Below are positions 41,981 through 50,530 of a stretch of 64,000 nt of DNA, piece by piece (within the stretch, counting starts at the first letter, position 1; each line of letters begins with the position of its first letter). The notes beneath the pieces are model-generated. The model ran no database searches. It had not been told where the DNA came from and saw nothing but the letters and a program-made list of their open reading frames with translations. Source of the stretch: an uncultured Eubacteriales bacterium (GTDB lineage: Bacteria > Bacillota > Clostridia > Oscillospirales > Oscillospiraceae); NCBI GenBank assembly GCA_900543625.1, contig UQSF01000009.1, positions 32,090 through 96,089 on the forward strand. The letters are read 5' to 3'. The translations under genes were made by a program, and so were the position numbers.

Positions 41981-43164
41981 TGGACAAGACTGCTCTGAAA
42001 ACGGCGGCCGCGAAATACGGCACGCCGCTGTATCTGTTTGATCTGGATGCTTTCACGGCGCGCGCTGAAAAAGTGCGCGCCGCGTTCGGCTCTCACGTGC
42101 AGCTTTGCTACTCCATGAAGGCAAACCCCTTCGTGCTGCGCGGCCTGCCGGACGTGTTCCGCTGGGTGGAGGTCTGCTCCCCGGGCGAGCTGACGATCTG
42201 CGAAAAGCTCGGCATCGCGCCCGAGCGCATCCTCTACTCCGGCGTGAACAAGGGCGCAGACGATGTCGCGCGCGCCGTCGCGCTGGGGGCAGACCTGCTC
42301 ACGGCCGAGAGCACGCTGCATTTTGATCTCATCTGCGCCGCCGCGGCCGCGCAGGGAAAGCACGTGCGCGTGCTGCCGCGCCTGACCGCCGGCAGCCAGT
42401 TCGGCATGGATCCCGCCGCGCTGGAGGAGCTCGTTGCGCGCCGCGCGGAGTTCCCGAACGTGACGATCGCGGGCATCCACTATTTTTCCGGCACGCAAAA
42501 GCGCAAGGACGCCGTGATTGCAAAGGAGCTTGCGCATCTGGATGAATACCTCACGATGCTGCACGACAAGTACGGCTTCACGGCGCAGCACGTGGAATAC
42601 GGTCCGGGGCTGAACGCCGAGTGCCTGCGCGACGATGCCGAGGCGCGCGACAGCGCGCTGCTCGACGCGGCGGCGGAGCACATCCGCGCCTTCGGCGAAA
42701 AGTACCCGCTCACGATCGAGATGGGGCGCTTTTTCGCCGCCCCCTGCGGCACGTTCCTCACCGGCGTGGCGGATGCCAAGTGCAACCTCGGCGTGAACTA
42801 CGCCGTGTGCGACGGCGGTATGCATCAGGTGAAGTATGACGGTCAGCTCATGGGCATGCAGTCCCCGCCGCTGACGCTACTGCGCGAGAGTGCGGACGCC
42901 GCCGGGCCGTGGATGCTCTGCGGCAGCCTGTGCACGACCGCGGACGTGCTGGTACGCGAGGCGCAGCTGCCGCCCCTGCGCGTGGGCGACGTGATCGCCT
43001 TCGGACGCTGCGGCGCCTACTCCGTGACGGAGGGCGTGGCCGCGTTCCTCTCGCGTGACATGCCGCGCGTGGCGCTCTGCCGCGGCGGGGACTTCACGCT
43101 CGTGCGCGACCGGTTCGCGACCGACGTGCTCAACACCTGCCGGACGCCGGAGGACGAAGCATGA
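41980..43164 (+). CDS. PLP-dependent fold-type III decarboxylase-like enzyme
   Basis: A 394-aa enzyme of the diaminopimelate/ornithine decarboxylase family. The PLP Lys lies in CYSMKANP (K47). GIHYFSGTQ matches the family's glycine/histidine motif in the variant seen in exosortase- and siderophore-associated decarboxylases. CGSLCTTADVLVREAQLP holds the active-site Cys and Asp. It could decarboxylate or epimerise the amino acid bound to the carrier protein, or supply it free. It is coupled by overlaps to both the carrier protein and the MBOAT gene. General lysine biosynthesis is less likely in this setting. Confidence 0.82.
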   Translation: MDKTALKTAAAKYGTPLYLFDLDAFTARAEKVRAAFGSHVQLCYSMKANPFVLRGLPDVFRWVEVCSPGELTICEKLGIAPERILYSGVNKGADDVARAVALGADLLTAESTLHFDLICAAAAAQGKHVRVLPRLTAGSQFGMDPAALEELVARRAEFPNVTIAGIHYFSGTQKRKDAVIAKELAHLDEYLTMLHDKYGFTAQHVEYGPGLNAECLRDDAEARDSALLDAAAEHIRAFGEKYPLTIEMGRFFAAPCGTFLTGVADAKCNLGVNYAVCDGGMHQVKYDGQLMGMQSPPLTLLRESADAAGPWMLCGSLCTTADVLVREAQLPPLRVGDVIAFGRCGAYSVTEGVAAFLSRDMPRVALCRGGDFTLVRDRFATDVLNTCRTPEDEA

Positions 43165-44765
43165 CGCTGACATCGCTGCCGTTTTATCTGCTGGTGCTCG
43201 CACTGCTGGTGCTGTACTACCTCGTGCCGAAGCGGTTCCAGTGGGTGGTGCTGCTGATCGGCAGCTACGCGTTTTACGCGTTCGTGTGCCTGCGCTACAT
43301 GGGCTTTATCGTCGTGACGACGCTCACGACCTACTTCGGCGCCCGCGGCATGGACGCCATGACCGCGCGCATGGAGCAGACCGTCGCCGCGCACAAGCAG
43401 GACTGGGAGCGCGAGGAGCGCAAGGCGTACAAAAAGCGCTGCAAGTCCCGCCGCAAGGCGCTCATGATCGCCATCCTGCTGCTGAACTTCGGCATCCTCG
43501 CCGTGCTCAAATACTATAACTTCTTTGCCGAGTCCATGGAGGCGCTCTTCGCGTCCGTGGGGCTGACGGTCTCGCTCGGCCACATCGGGCTGCTGCTGCC
43601 GCTGGGCATCTCGTTTTACACGTTCCAGTCCATGGGCTACGTGCTCGATGTCTACCGCGAAAAAGTGCCCGCCGAGCGCAACGTCGGCAAGCTCGCGCTG
43701 TTCGTGTCCTTCTTCCCGCAGATCATTCAGGGCCCGATCGGCGTGTACGACCAGCTGGCGCACCAGCTCTACGACGAGCACAAGTATCACTTTGACAACA
43801 TCCGCTTCGGCGCGCAGCTGATCCTCTGGGGCTTTTTTAAAAAGCTCGTCATCGCCGACCGCGCCGTGGGCATGATCCACACCGTCGCCGGGGCGTACAC
43901 CGACTACGCCGGCACGTACGTGCTGCTGGCGGCGCTCGTGTACGCGCTGCAGCTCTATGCCGACTTCTCCGGCGGCATCGACATCTCGCGCGGCGTGGCG
44001 CAGATGTTCGGCATCACCATGGGCGAAAACTTCCGCCGGCCGTACTTCTCGCGCACACTCACCGAGTACTGGCACCGCTGGCACATCTCGCTCGGCGACT
44101 GGCTGCGCAACTACCTGTTCTATCCGCTGTCGATCTCGAAGGCGTTTCTCAACTGGGGACGCCACGCCAGGCAGCACCTCGGCAGCCACATCGGCAAGGT
44201 CCTGCCGACGGCCGTGGCCTCGCTGATCACGTTTCTCATCATCGGCATCTGGCACGGGGCGAGCTGGAAGTACGTCGCCTTCGGCTTCTGGAACGGCATG
44301 GTCATCCTTGTGTCCACGCTGCTGCAGCCGGTGTCGGACAAGGTCGTCACCGCGCTGCACATTGAGCGAAAAAGCGCGTGGTATCAGGTGTTTTCGATGC
44401 TGCGTACGTTCGTGGTCGTGCTCATCGGCTATTACTTTGACATCGCCGACGGCTTCCGCGCCGCGATGGGCATGATGTTAAAATCCGTGACCGACCTGCA
44501 CCTGTCGCAGCTGCGGCCGGGCGCCGTGCTCGAGGCCCTGCCGCTGACGCGGTATGACTGGGCCGTGCTGCTGTTCGGCACGGTCGTGATCTTCACCGCC
44601 TCCGTCATTCAGGAGCGCTCGCAGCGCACCATCCGCGAGATCCTCGACGAGAAGTGTCTCGCCCTGCGCTGGGCCGTGCTGCTTGCCGGCATCTTCGCCG
44701 TCGTGCTCATGGGCGTTTACGGCCCCGGCGTGCAGGCATCCGAATTCGTGTATATGCAGTTTTAA
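43161..44765 (+). CDS. MBOAT family membrane O-acyltransferase (DltB/AlgI-like)
   Basis: A 534-aa protein with about 10-12 membrane helices. LGISFYTFQSMGYVLDVYR, QIIQGPIG, LYADFSGGIDISRGVAQMFG, YWHRWHISLGDWLRNYLFYPL and GIWHGASWKYV (catalytic His near 365) are clear MBOAT motifs. In DltB and AlgI this family passes an acyl group from a carrier or donor across the membrane to an extracellular polymer. Here the donor would be the loaded carrier protein. It overlaps the PLP enzyme gene by 4 nt. Confidence 0.93.
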   Translation: MTLTSLPFYLLVLALLVLYYLVPKRFQWVVLLIGSYAFYAFVCLRYMGFIVVTTLTTYFGARGMDAMTARMEQTVAAHKQDWEREERKAYKKRCKSRRKALMIAILLLNFGILAVLKYYNFFAESMEALFASVGLTVSLGHIGLLLPLGISFYTFQSMGYVLDVYREKVPAERNVGKLALFVSFFPQIIQGPIGVYDQLAHQLYDEHKYHFDNIRFGAQLILWGFFKKLVIADRAVGMIHTVAGAYTDYAGTYVLLAALVYALQLYADFSGGIDISRGVAQMFGITMGENFRRPYFSRTLTEYWHRWHISLGDWLRNYLFYPLSISKAFLNWGRHARQHLGSHIGKVLPTAVASLITFLIIGIWHGASWKYVAFGFWNGMVILVSTLLQPVSDKVVTALHIERKSAWYQVFSMLRTFVVVLIGYYFDIADGFRAAMGMMLKSVTDLHLSQLRPGAVLEALPLTRYDWAVLLFGTVVIFTASVIQERSQRTIREILDEKCLALRWAVLLAGIFAVVLMGVYGPGVQASEFVYMQF

Positions 44766-44768
44766 GCT

Positions 44769-45869
44769 ATGACAAAACGACCGATCTCCAAATCCCGCAC
44801 AGCGGTACGCGCGATCGTTTTCGTGCTCATTGCCGTGCTGGGCATCGGGCTCATCTCCCCGATGCTCGTCGCGAATAACGACTGGGACAAGCGCCACGTG
44901 CACGGCTTCTTCCTCGAGCCGGAGGACAGCCTCGACGTGGTGCTCATCGGCGCGAGCCAGCTCTACACCGGCTACAGCGCCCCGCTCGCGTGGCAGCAGT
45001 ACGGCTACACGAGCTATCCGCTGACGGTCTCAAACATTCCGGCACGGCTCTACGGCTCCCTGCTCACGGAGGCCGTGGATCGCCAGCACCCGAAGCTGAT
45101 CGTCGTGGACATCGACGGCTTCATCAACGACGAGAACCCGGAAACGCTGGAGGCCAACCTCCGCAAGTGGATCGACAACATCCCCTGGTCGCGCAACCGG
45201 CTCGAGACCATCCGCACCTGTGTGCCGCGAGAGCTGCAGACCTCGTTTTACTTCAACATCGCCAAGTACCACACCAACTGGTACCAGGTGGGGAAATGGG
45301 TGCCGGTGCAGCGGCGTCTGCACATCATGGATGAGACCGGCTGCTCGCTGACCAAGGGCGTGGAGACGGTGTGCAAGTCCCTGTCCGCGGATTTTGAGCC
45401 CGATGTCCGGCCGCTGACGCTCAGCGCGGCGAACGAACAGTATCTGCGCGCGTTCTGCGCGCAGGCGCAGAGTCTCGGCGTGCAGACGCTCTTTCTGCGC
45501 ACGCCGCACCGCACGCAGACGACCGACCCCGGCGTCTTTGACGACGTGGCCGCCGTCGTGGGCGAATACGGCTACGACCTGCTCGACCTGCACGACGCGT
45601 TCGACACGATCGGGCTCGACCGCTGCGCGGATTTTATCGACTCCGACCACCTCAACACCGCCGGCATGGAGATCTTCACCGCGTGGCTCGGGCAGTATCT
45701 CACCGCGCATTATGACCTGACGGGCACGTACAGCGCCGAGCTCACCGCCATGTGGGACCGCTGCGCCGCCTTCGTGACGCAGACGCTGCCGCTGTGCAAG
45801 GAGCTGGCCGCTGCGAACACGGAGCAGAATCTCAACGAGTTTTCGCCGCAATTTGCCGCGTGGCGCTAA
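44769..45869 (+). CDS. Membrane-anchored SGNH-like protein (DltD/AlgJ-like role), copy 1
   Basis: A 366-aa protein with one N-terminal membrane helix and an extracellular domain. VLIGASQLYTGYSAPL holds the putative nucleophile Ser63, and DSDHLNTAGMEIF near residue 290 holds the Asp-His pair of SGNH/GDSL enzymes. In MBOAT systems such partners (DltD, AlgJ/AlgX) complete acyl transfer to the polymer. It follows the MBOAT gene by 3 nt and is followed by a paralogue. Activity is inferred from motif and context. Confidence 0.75.
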   Translation: MTKRPISKSRTAVRAIVFVLIAVLGIGLISPMLVANNDWDKRHVHGFFLEPEDSLDVVLIGASQLYTGYSAPLAWQQYGYTSYPLTVSNIPARLYGSLLTEAVDRQHPKLIVVDIDGFINDENPETLEANLRKWIDNIPWSRNRLETIRTCVPRELQTSFYFNIAKYHTNWYQVGKWVPVQRRLHIMDETGCSLTKGVETVCKSLSADFEPDVRPLTLSAANEQYLRAFCAQAQSLGVQTLFLRTPHRTQTTDPGVFDDVAAVVGEYGYDLLDLHDAFDTIGLDRCADFIDSDHLNTAGMEIFTAWLGQYLTAHYDLTGTYSAELTAMWDRCAAFVTQTLPLCKELAAANTEQNLNEFSPQFAAWR

Positions 45870-45890
45870 CACAGCATGTGGAGAATATCA

Positions 45891-47000
45891 ATGAATCCAA
45901 AACAACACGCAAAAAGAAATACCGTCGTGCGCGTGATCGCGTTTCTGCTCATCGTGGCGCTGGTCTACGGCGCGCTCACGCGGCTGCTGACCGTCAACAA
46001 CGCCACCGAGCAGCAGTACATCCGCAGCTTCTATCTGGAGCCGAAAAACTCGCTCGATGTCATGATCCTCGGCGCGAGCGAGACGTTCACGGATTACTGC
46101 GCACCGCTGGCATGGCAGCACGCCGGGTTTACAAGTTACCCGCTGGCCGTATCGGCCGCGCAGGGGACCATGTACCCCTCCATGCTGCGTGAGGCCGCCA
46201 AGCGGCAGAGCCCCGCGGTCTACGTGGTCGAGGTCAACGGCTTTCTCTACACGGAGGACGAGCGCAAGGAGCTCGGCAAGGCCGCAACGCGCGAGTGGCT
46301 CGACACGCTGCCGCTCTCATGCAACAAGGTGCAGGCCATTGGCGAGTGCGTGCAGGGCAAGCGCCTGTCGTACTATATACCGCTGCTCAAATACCACGAC
46401 AACTGGAGAAAGCGGGACCTCATCCGCAATTCGCTGTCCCTGCAGCAGCAGGCGCGCGACGTGGGCTATTCGTACACCAAGCCGTTTTTGTCCATCTCCA
46501 TGTTTCTCACGGAGACGGATGAGATCCCCGTGCGCCAGCAATCGCTCGACGATTTCAACGAGCAGAGCCTGCGCACCTTCTGCGAGACAGCAAAGAAGCT
46601 TGGTATTCAAAACGTGCTCTTTGCCCGCTTCCCGCACCGCACCGTCATTGAAAACTATGATACCGTGTTTGCAAAGCTTGAATCCGTCGTGCAGGAGTAC
46701 GGCTACGACTTCGTGAATTTCGACACGCAGATGGACGCCATTGGCCTCGACCCGCTCAATGATTTCGCCAACGCCGAGCATCTGAACATTTTCGGCGCGG
46801 AGAAATTCACGCCCTACCTCGCCGACTATCTCGCGCAGCACTACGACCTGAACACCGCGCACAGTCAGGCCGTCACCGATGAATGGACGCGCTGCGCCGC
46901 ATTCACGCAGCAGATGCTGCCCGTGTGCGAGGACAACACCCGGCGCTACACGTGCGAAAAGCTCGACGAATTCTCGCCCGTGTTCGCAGACTGCCGCTGA
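45891..47000 (+). CDS. Membrane-anchored SGNH-like protein (DltD/AlgJ-like role), copy 2
   Basis: A 369-aa paralogue of the preceding gene: a single N-terminal helix, then MILGASETFTDYCAPLAW with Ser63 and a C-terminal NAEHLNIFGAEKF. Copy 1 has DSDHLN at that site, whereas this one has NAEHLN, so the catalytic Asp is replaced by Glu and activity may differ. The ATG at 45891 has GTGGAG 7 nt upstream; the earlier in-frame ATG at 45876 precedes that site. The stop codon lies in a short direct repeat (GCTGAATAAAGCAA at 46996 and 47017). It ends the operon. Confidence 0.72.
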   Translation: MNPKQHAKRNTVVRVIAFLLIVALVYGALTRLLTVNNATEQQYIRSFYLEPKNSLDVMILGASETFTDYCAPLAWQHAGFTSYPLAVSAAQGTMYPSMLREAAKRQSPAVYVVEVNGFLYTEDERKELGKAATREWLDTLPLSCNKVQAIGECVQGKRLSYYIPLLKYHDNWRKRDLIRNSLSLQQQARDVGYSYTKPFLSISMFLTETDEIPVRQQSLDDFNEQSLRTFCETAKKLGIQNVLFARFPHRTVIENYDTVFAKLESVVQEYGYDFVNFDTQMDAIGLDPLNDFANAEHLNIFGAEKFTPYLADYLAQHYDLNTAHSQAVTDEWTRCAAFTQQMLPVCEDNTRRYTCEKLDEFSPVFADCR

Positions 47001-47030
47001 ATAAAGCAAGTCTGGCGCTGAATAAAGCAA

Positions 47031-47069
47031 AACGCAGCCCCCTTCGAGACGCTCGAAGGGGGCTGCGTT
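47031..47069. terminator. Bidirectional terminator between the SGNH and dut genes
   Basis: The 17-bp arms AACGCAGCCCCCTTCGA / TCGAAGGGGGCTGCGTT surround GACGC between two convergent genes. Confidence 0.9.
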
Positions 47070-47078
47070 ATTGTTGCT

Positions 47079-47519
47079 TTACCGGCCGGTGCTGCCAAAG
47101 CCGCCCGCGCCGCGGTCAGTTTCGTCGAGCGTGTCGGCGTCCGAAAATTCCGCCGCGAGAAACGGCAGGATCACGAGCTGGGCGATGCGGTCGCCGGGGG
47201 CGACGGTGCGCACTTCGTCCGTGTCATTGTGCAGCGCGACGGTGCACTCGCCGCGGTAGTCGGCGTCGATCACGCCGACGCAGTTTGCCGGGCGCAGCCC
47301 CTGCCTGGACGCAAGGCCGCTGCGCGCGAACACGCCGCCGAAATACCCCGCCGGAATGGCGAGGGCAAGCCCCGTGCCGATCATGGCCGTCGTGTGCGGC
47401 GCGATCGTGACGCTCTGCCCGTCCGCCGGGCAGGCGTAGAGATCATAGCCCGCCGCGTCCGCGCTGCCGCGCCGCGGGGTGACGGCGCCGGGGCGCAGCT
47501 TCCGGATCTTCACTTCCAT
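47079..47519 (-). CDS. dut: Deoxyuridine triphosphatase (dUTPase)
   Basis: A 146-aa trimeric dUTPase that hydrolyses dUTP to dUMP and pyrophosphate, keeping uracil out of DNA. All five family motifs are visible: SADAAGYDLYA, ARSGLASRQGL, GVIDADYRGE with the catalytic Asp, RIAQLVILPF and RGAGGFGSTGR. It lies downstream of nrdD and nrdG and overlaps nrdG by 10 nt, so nucleotide reduction and dUTP removal share a transcript. Confidence 0.95.
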   Translation of the reverse strand: MEVKIRKLRPGAVTPRRGSADAAGYDLYACPADGQSVTIAPHTTAMIGTGLALAIPAGYFGGVFARSGLASRQGLRPANCVGVIDADYRGECTVALHNDTDEVRTVAPGDRIAQLVILPFLAAEFSDADTLDETDRGAGGFGSTGR

Positions 47520-48049
47520 CCGTTCATGCCCTCCCAGAGTACGATGTGCCCCGCCGCGCGGGTGCGGTTCATGTCGATGATGCGCTGGTTTTCCGAGCCG
47601 CGAAAGCGCAGGCTGAGGTTGCGCTGCGCGTCCACATAGCGCCCGTCGACGAGGATGTCGATGAGCGAGAGCATCTCGTCGGTCACCTCGCAGCGCGGGT
47701 GCGCGCCGTCGACGGTGAGCTCCTTGTCGAGCACGAAGCCCGAAAACGCCCAGATGTCCTTATCCGGATAGCGCTCGCGCACCCGGTGCAGAAACGGCAC
47801 GAGCGCGCGCTGATTCTCCGGCTCAAACGGGTCGCCGCCGAGCAGCGTCAGCCCGCGGATGAAGGGCTTTTCCAGCTCGTTGAAGATGATCTGCTCGGCC
47901 GCCGCGTCAAACGGCTGGCCGTAATGAAAGTCCCACGTCTGCGGCTGGAAGCAGTTGTAGCAGTGATTCGTGCAGCCGGAGACGAACAGCGTCACGCGCA
48001 CGCCGACGCCGTTGGCGATGTCGCAGGTCTTGATCTGACCGTAATTCAT
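47510..48049 (-). CDS. nrdG: Anaerobic ribonucleoside-triphosphate reductase activating protein
   Basis: A 179-aa radical SAM enzyme. SGCTNHCYNC gives the Cx3Cx2C cluster ligands at residues 26, 30 and 33, and LLGGDPFEPEN is the SAM-binding GGDP motif. It generates the glycyl radical on NrdD. It lies 72 nt after nrdD and overlaps dut. Confidence 0.95.
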   Translation of the reverse strand: MNYGQIKTCDIANGVGVRVTLFVSGCTNHCYNCFQPQTWDFHYGQPFDAAAEQIIFNELEKPFIRGLTLLGGDPFEPENQRALVPFLHRVRERYPDKDIWAFSGFVLDKELTVDGAHPRCEVTDEMLSLIDILVDGRYVDAQRNLSLRFRGSENQRIIDMNRTRAAGHIVLWEGMNGWK

Positions 48050-48121
48050 AGCAATTCCTCACAAACAGCGGGCGCGCCGCTTCAGACACGCCCGCCGGGT
48101 ATTTTTTCTCCGCGAGCCGCC

Positions 48122-50296
48122 TTACAGGTGCAGCACGCGCTCCTTGATCTCCTGCGTGCGGCCCTGATTCCAGAACTGCGTGCCGATGTAGCCGCAGGTG
48201 CGGCGGGCGACGTTCATCTTGTCCTGATCCGTGTTGCCGCAGTTCGGGCAGCGCCAGATGAGCTTGCCGTCGTGCTCGACGATCTCGATCTCGCCGTCGT
48301 AGCCGCAGACCTGACAGTAGTCGCTCTTGGTGTTGAGCTCGGCGTACATGATGTTGTCGTAGATGAACTTCATCACCTCGAGCACCGCCGGGATATTGTT
48401 CTGCATGTTCGGCACCTCGACGTAGCTGATCGCGCCGCCGGGGGAGAGCGCCTGGAACTTCGACTCGAAGGCGAGCTTGCTGAACGCGTCGATGTTCTCC
48501 GTCACGTGGATGTGGTAGCTGTTGGTGATATAGCCCTTGTCCGTGACGCCGGGAATGATGCCGAAGCGCTTCTGCAGGCACTTGGCGAACTTGTACGTCG
48601 TGGACTCCAGCGGCGTGCCGTAGAGGCTGAAGTCGATGTTGTGCATCTGCTTCCACTGCTTGCAGGCATCGTTCATGTGCTGCATCACCTCGAGCGCGAA
48701 CGGCGTCGCCGAGGGGTCGGTGTGGGACTTGCCGGTCATGTACTTGACGCACTCATACAGTCCCGCGTAGCCGAGGGAGATGGTCGAGTAGCCGCCGTAG
48801 AGGAGCTTGTCGATCGGCTCACCCTTTTTCAGGCGCGCCAGCGCACCGTACTGCCACAGGATGGGCGCGGCGTCCGAGAGCGTGCCCTTGAGCCGCTCGT
48901 GGCGGCACATGAGCGCGCGGTGGCACAGCTCCAGCCGCTCGTCAAAGATCTGCCAGAATTTCTCCATGTTGCCGCCGGAGGACAGCGCCACGTCCGGCAG
49001 GTTGATGGTCACGACGCCCTGATTGAAGCGGCCGTAGTACTTCGGCTTGCCGTTTTCGTCGACATACGGCGTCAGGAAGCTGCGGCAGCCCATGCAGGTG
49101 TAGCAGTGGCCCTCGCCGTTTTTGTCCACCTTGAGCTCGAGCATCTTCTTTTCGGAGATGTAGTCCGGCACCATGCGCTTGGCGGTGCAGCGGGCGGCCA
49201 GCTCCGTGAGATACCAGTAGGGCGAATCCTCGTGGATATTGTCCTCCTCAAGCACGTAGATCAGTTTCGGGAACGCCGGCGTGACCCAGACGCCCTTCTC
49301 GTTTTTCACGCCCTGATAGCGCTGGCGCAGCGTCTCCTCGATGATCATGGCGAGGTCATGGCGCTCCTGCTCGTTTTTCGCCTCGCCGAGGTACATGAAC
49401 ACCGTCACGAACGGCGCCTGACCGTTCGTGGTCAGCAGCGTGACGACCTGATACTGGATCGTCTGCACGCCGCGGCGGATCTCCTCGCGGACGCGGTTTT
49501 CGACCAGCTCGGCCAGCTTCTCCTCGCCCGGATGCGCGTCGATGGCCTGCATCTCGGCCGCGACCTCGCGGCGGATGCGCTCGCGGCTGACCTGCACGAA
49601 CGGCGCCAGATGCGTCAGCGAGATCGACTGCCCGCCGTACTGGTTGGAGGCGACCTGCGCGATGATCTGGGTCGCGATGTTGCACGCGGTCGAGAAGCTG
49701 TGCGGCCGCTCGATGAGCGTGCCGGTGATGACGGTGCCGTTTTCGAGCATATCCTCAAGGTTCACGAGGTCGCAGTTGTGCATATGCTGCGCGTAATAGT
49801 CGGCGTCGTGGAAGTGGATGATGCCCTCCTCGTGCGCCTCGACGATGTCCTTGGGCAGCAGGATGCGGTTGGTGATGTCGCGGCTGACCTCGCCGGCCAT
49901 GTAGTCACGCTGCGTGCTGTTGACGATCGGGTTCTTGTTGGAGTTTTCCTGCTTGGCCTCCTCGTTGTTGCACTCGATCAGGCTCAGGATGCGGTCGTCG
50001 GTCGTGTTGGCGCGGCGCACCAGACTGCGGGTGTAGCGGTAGGTGATGTAGGCCTTGGCGACCTCGAACGCGCCGTGCGCCATGATCTGCTTTTCGACCA
50101 TGTCCTGGATTTCTTCCACGGCGGCGCTGCGGCCGAGCTCCTGACAGGCGAGCTCCACGCTCTCGGCGATGCGCTGGATCTGGCGCGGCGTCATGCGCGC
50201 GCCCTCCTCGACAGCGGCATTGGCCTTCGTGACGGCCATGATGATCTTCGAGATATCAAAGGTCGCCTCTGCACCGTTTCTCTTGATGATCTTCAT
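48122..50296 (-). CDS. nrdD: Anaerobic ribonucleoside-triphosphate reductase
   Basis: A 724-aa class III ribonucleotide reductase that makes dNTPs without oxygen. An N-terminal ATP-cone (MKIIKRNGAEATFDISKIIMA) gives allosteric control. The catalytic region includes CMGCRSFLTPYVDENG. The C-terminus has a zinc site (CQVCGYDGE...CPNCGNTD) and the glycyl-radical segment RRTCGYIGTQFWNQG. It is transcribed first in the nrdD-nrdG-dut operon, under two NrdR boxes. Confidence 0.96.
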   Translation of the reverse strand: MKIIKRNGAEATFDISKIIMAVTKANAAVEEGARMTPRQIQRIAESVELACQELGRSAAVEEIQDMVEKQIMAHGAFEVAKAYITYRYTRSLVRRANTTDDRILSLIECNNEEAKQENSNKNPIVNSTQRDYMAGEVSRDITNRILLPKDIVEAHEEGIIHFHDADYYAQHMHNCDLVNLEDMLENGTVITGTLIERPHSFSTACNIATQIIAQVASNQYGGQSISLTHLAPFVQVSRERIRREVAAEMQAIDAHPGEEKLAELVENRVREEIRRGVQTIQYQVVTLLTTNGQAPFVTVFMYLGEAKNEQERHDLAMIIEETLRQRYQGVKNEKGVWVTPAFPKLIYVLEEDNIHEDSPYWYLTELAARCTAKRMVPDYISEKKMLELKVDKNGEGHCYTCMGCRSFLTPYVDENGKPKYYGRFNQGVVTINLPDVALSSGGNMEKFWQIFDERLELCHRALMCRHERLKGTLSDAAPILWQYGALARLKKGEPIDKLLYGGYSTISLGYAGLYECVKYMTGKSHTDPSATPFALEVMQHMNDACKQWKQMHNIDFSLYGTPLESTTYKFAKCLQKRFGIIPGVTDKGYITNSYHIHVTENIDAFSKLAFESKFQALSPGGAISYVEVPNMQNNIPAVLEVMKFIYDNIMYAELNTKSDYCQVCGYDGEIEIVEHDGKLIWRCPNCGNTDQDKMNVARRTCGYIGTQFWNQGRTQEIKERVLHL

Positions 50297-50324
50297 TTTC
50301 TATTCCTCCCCCTCGTAATCGAAA

Positions 50325-50394
50325 ACACAATATCTTGTGCGGAAAACCGCTTTATTTTGTATTGAGAGCGGGTATATCGTACAATATCTTGTGT
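50325..50394 (-). promoter_or_regulatory. Promoter with two NrdR boxes before nrdD
   Basis: Two 16-nt sites, ACACAATATCTTGTGC (50325-50340) and GTACAATATCTTGTGT (50379-50394), match the NrdR-box pattern and are 54 nt apart, about five helical turns. On the minus strand TTGTAC (50384-50379) and TACAAA (50361-50356), 17 nt apart, form a promoter between them, with the upstream box on the -35. NrdR should repress the operon when dATP is high. The gap from here to GalE holds only a small GCGCCGCC hairpin near 50470. Confidence 0.8.
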
Positions 50395-50530
50395 CTTATG
50401 TCAACACATATTTTTATTTTGCTTGTGCAAAACACACACGACCGGCCCGGCTTCAGGCCGCAAAAATGCGCCGCCTACAGGCGGCGCAAGGCTTTTGCGG
50501 ATCGCCGGAGCGAGCCGCAAAGCGTTGCCG

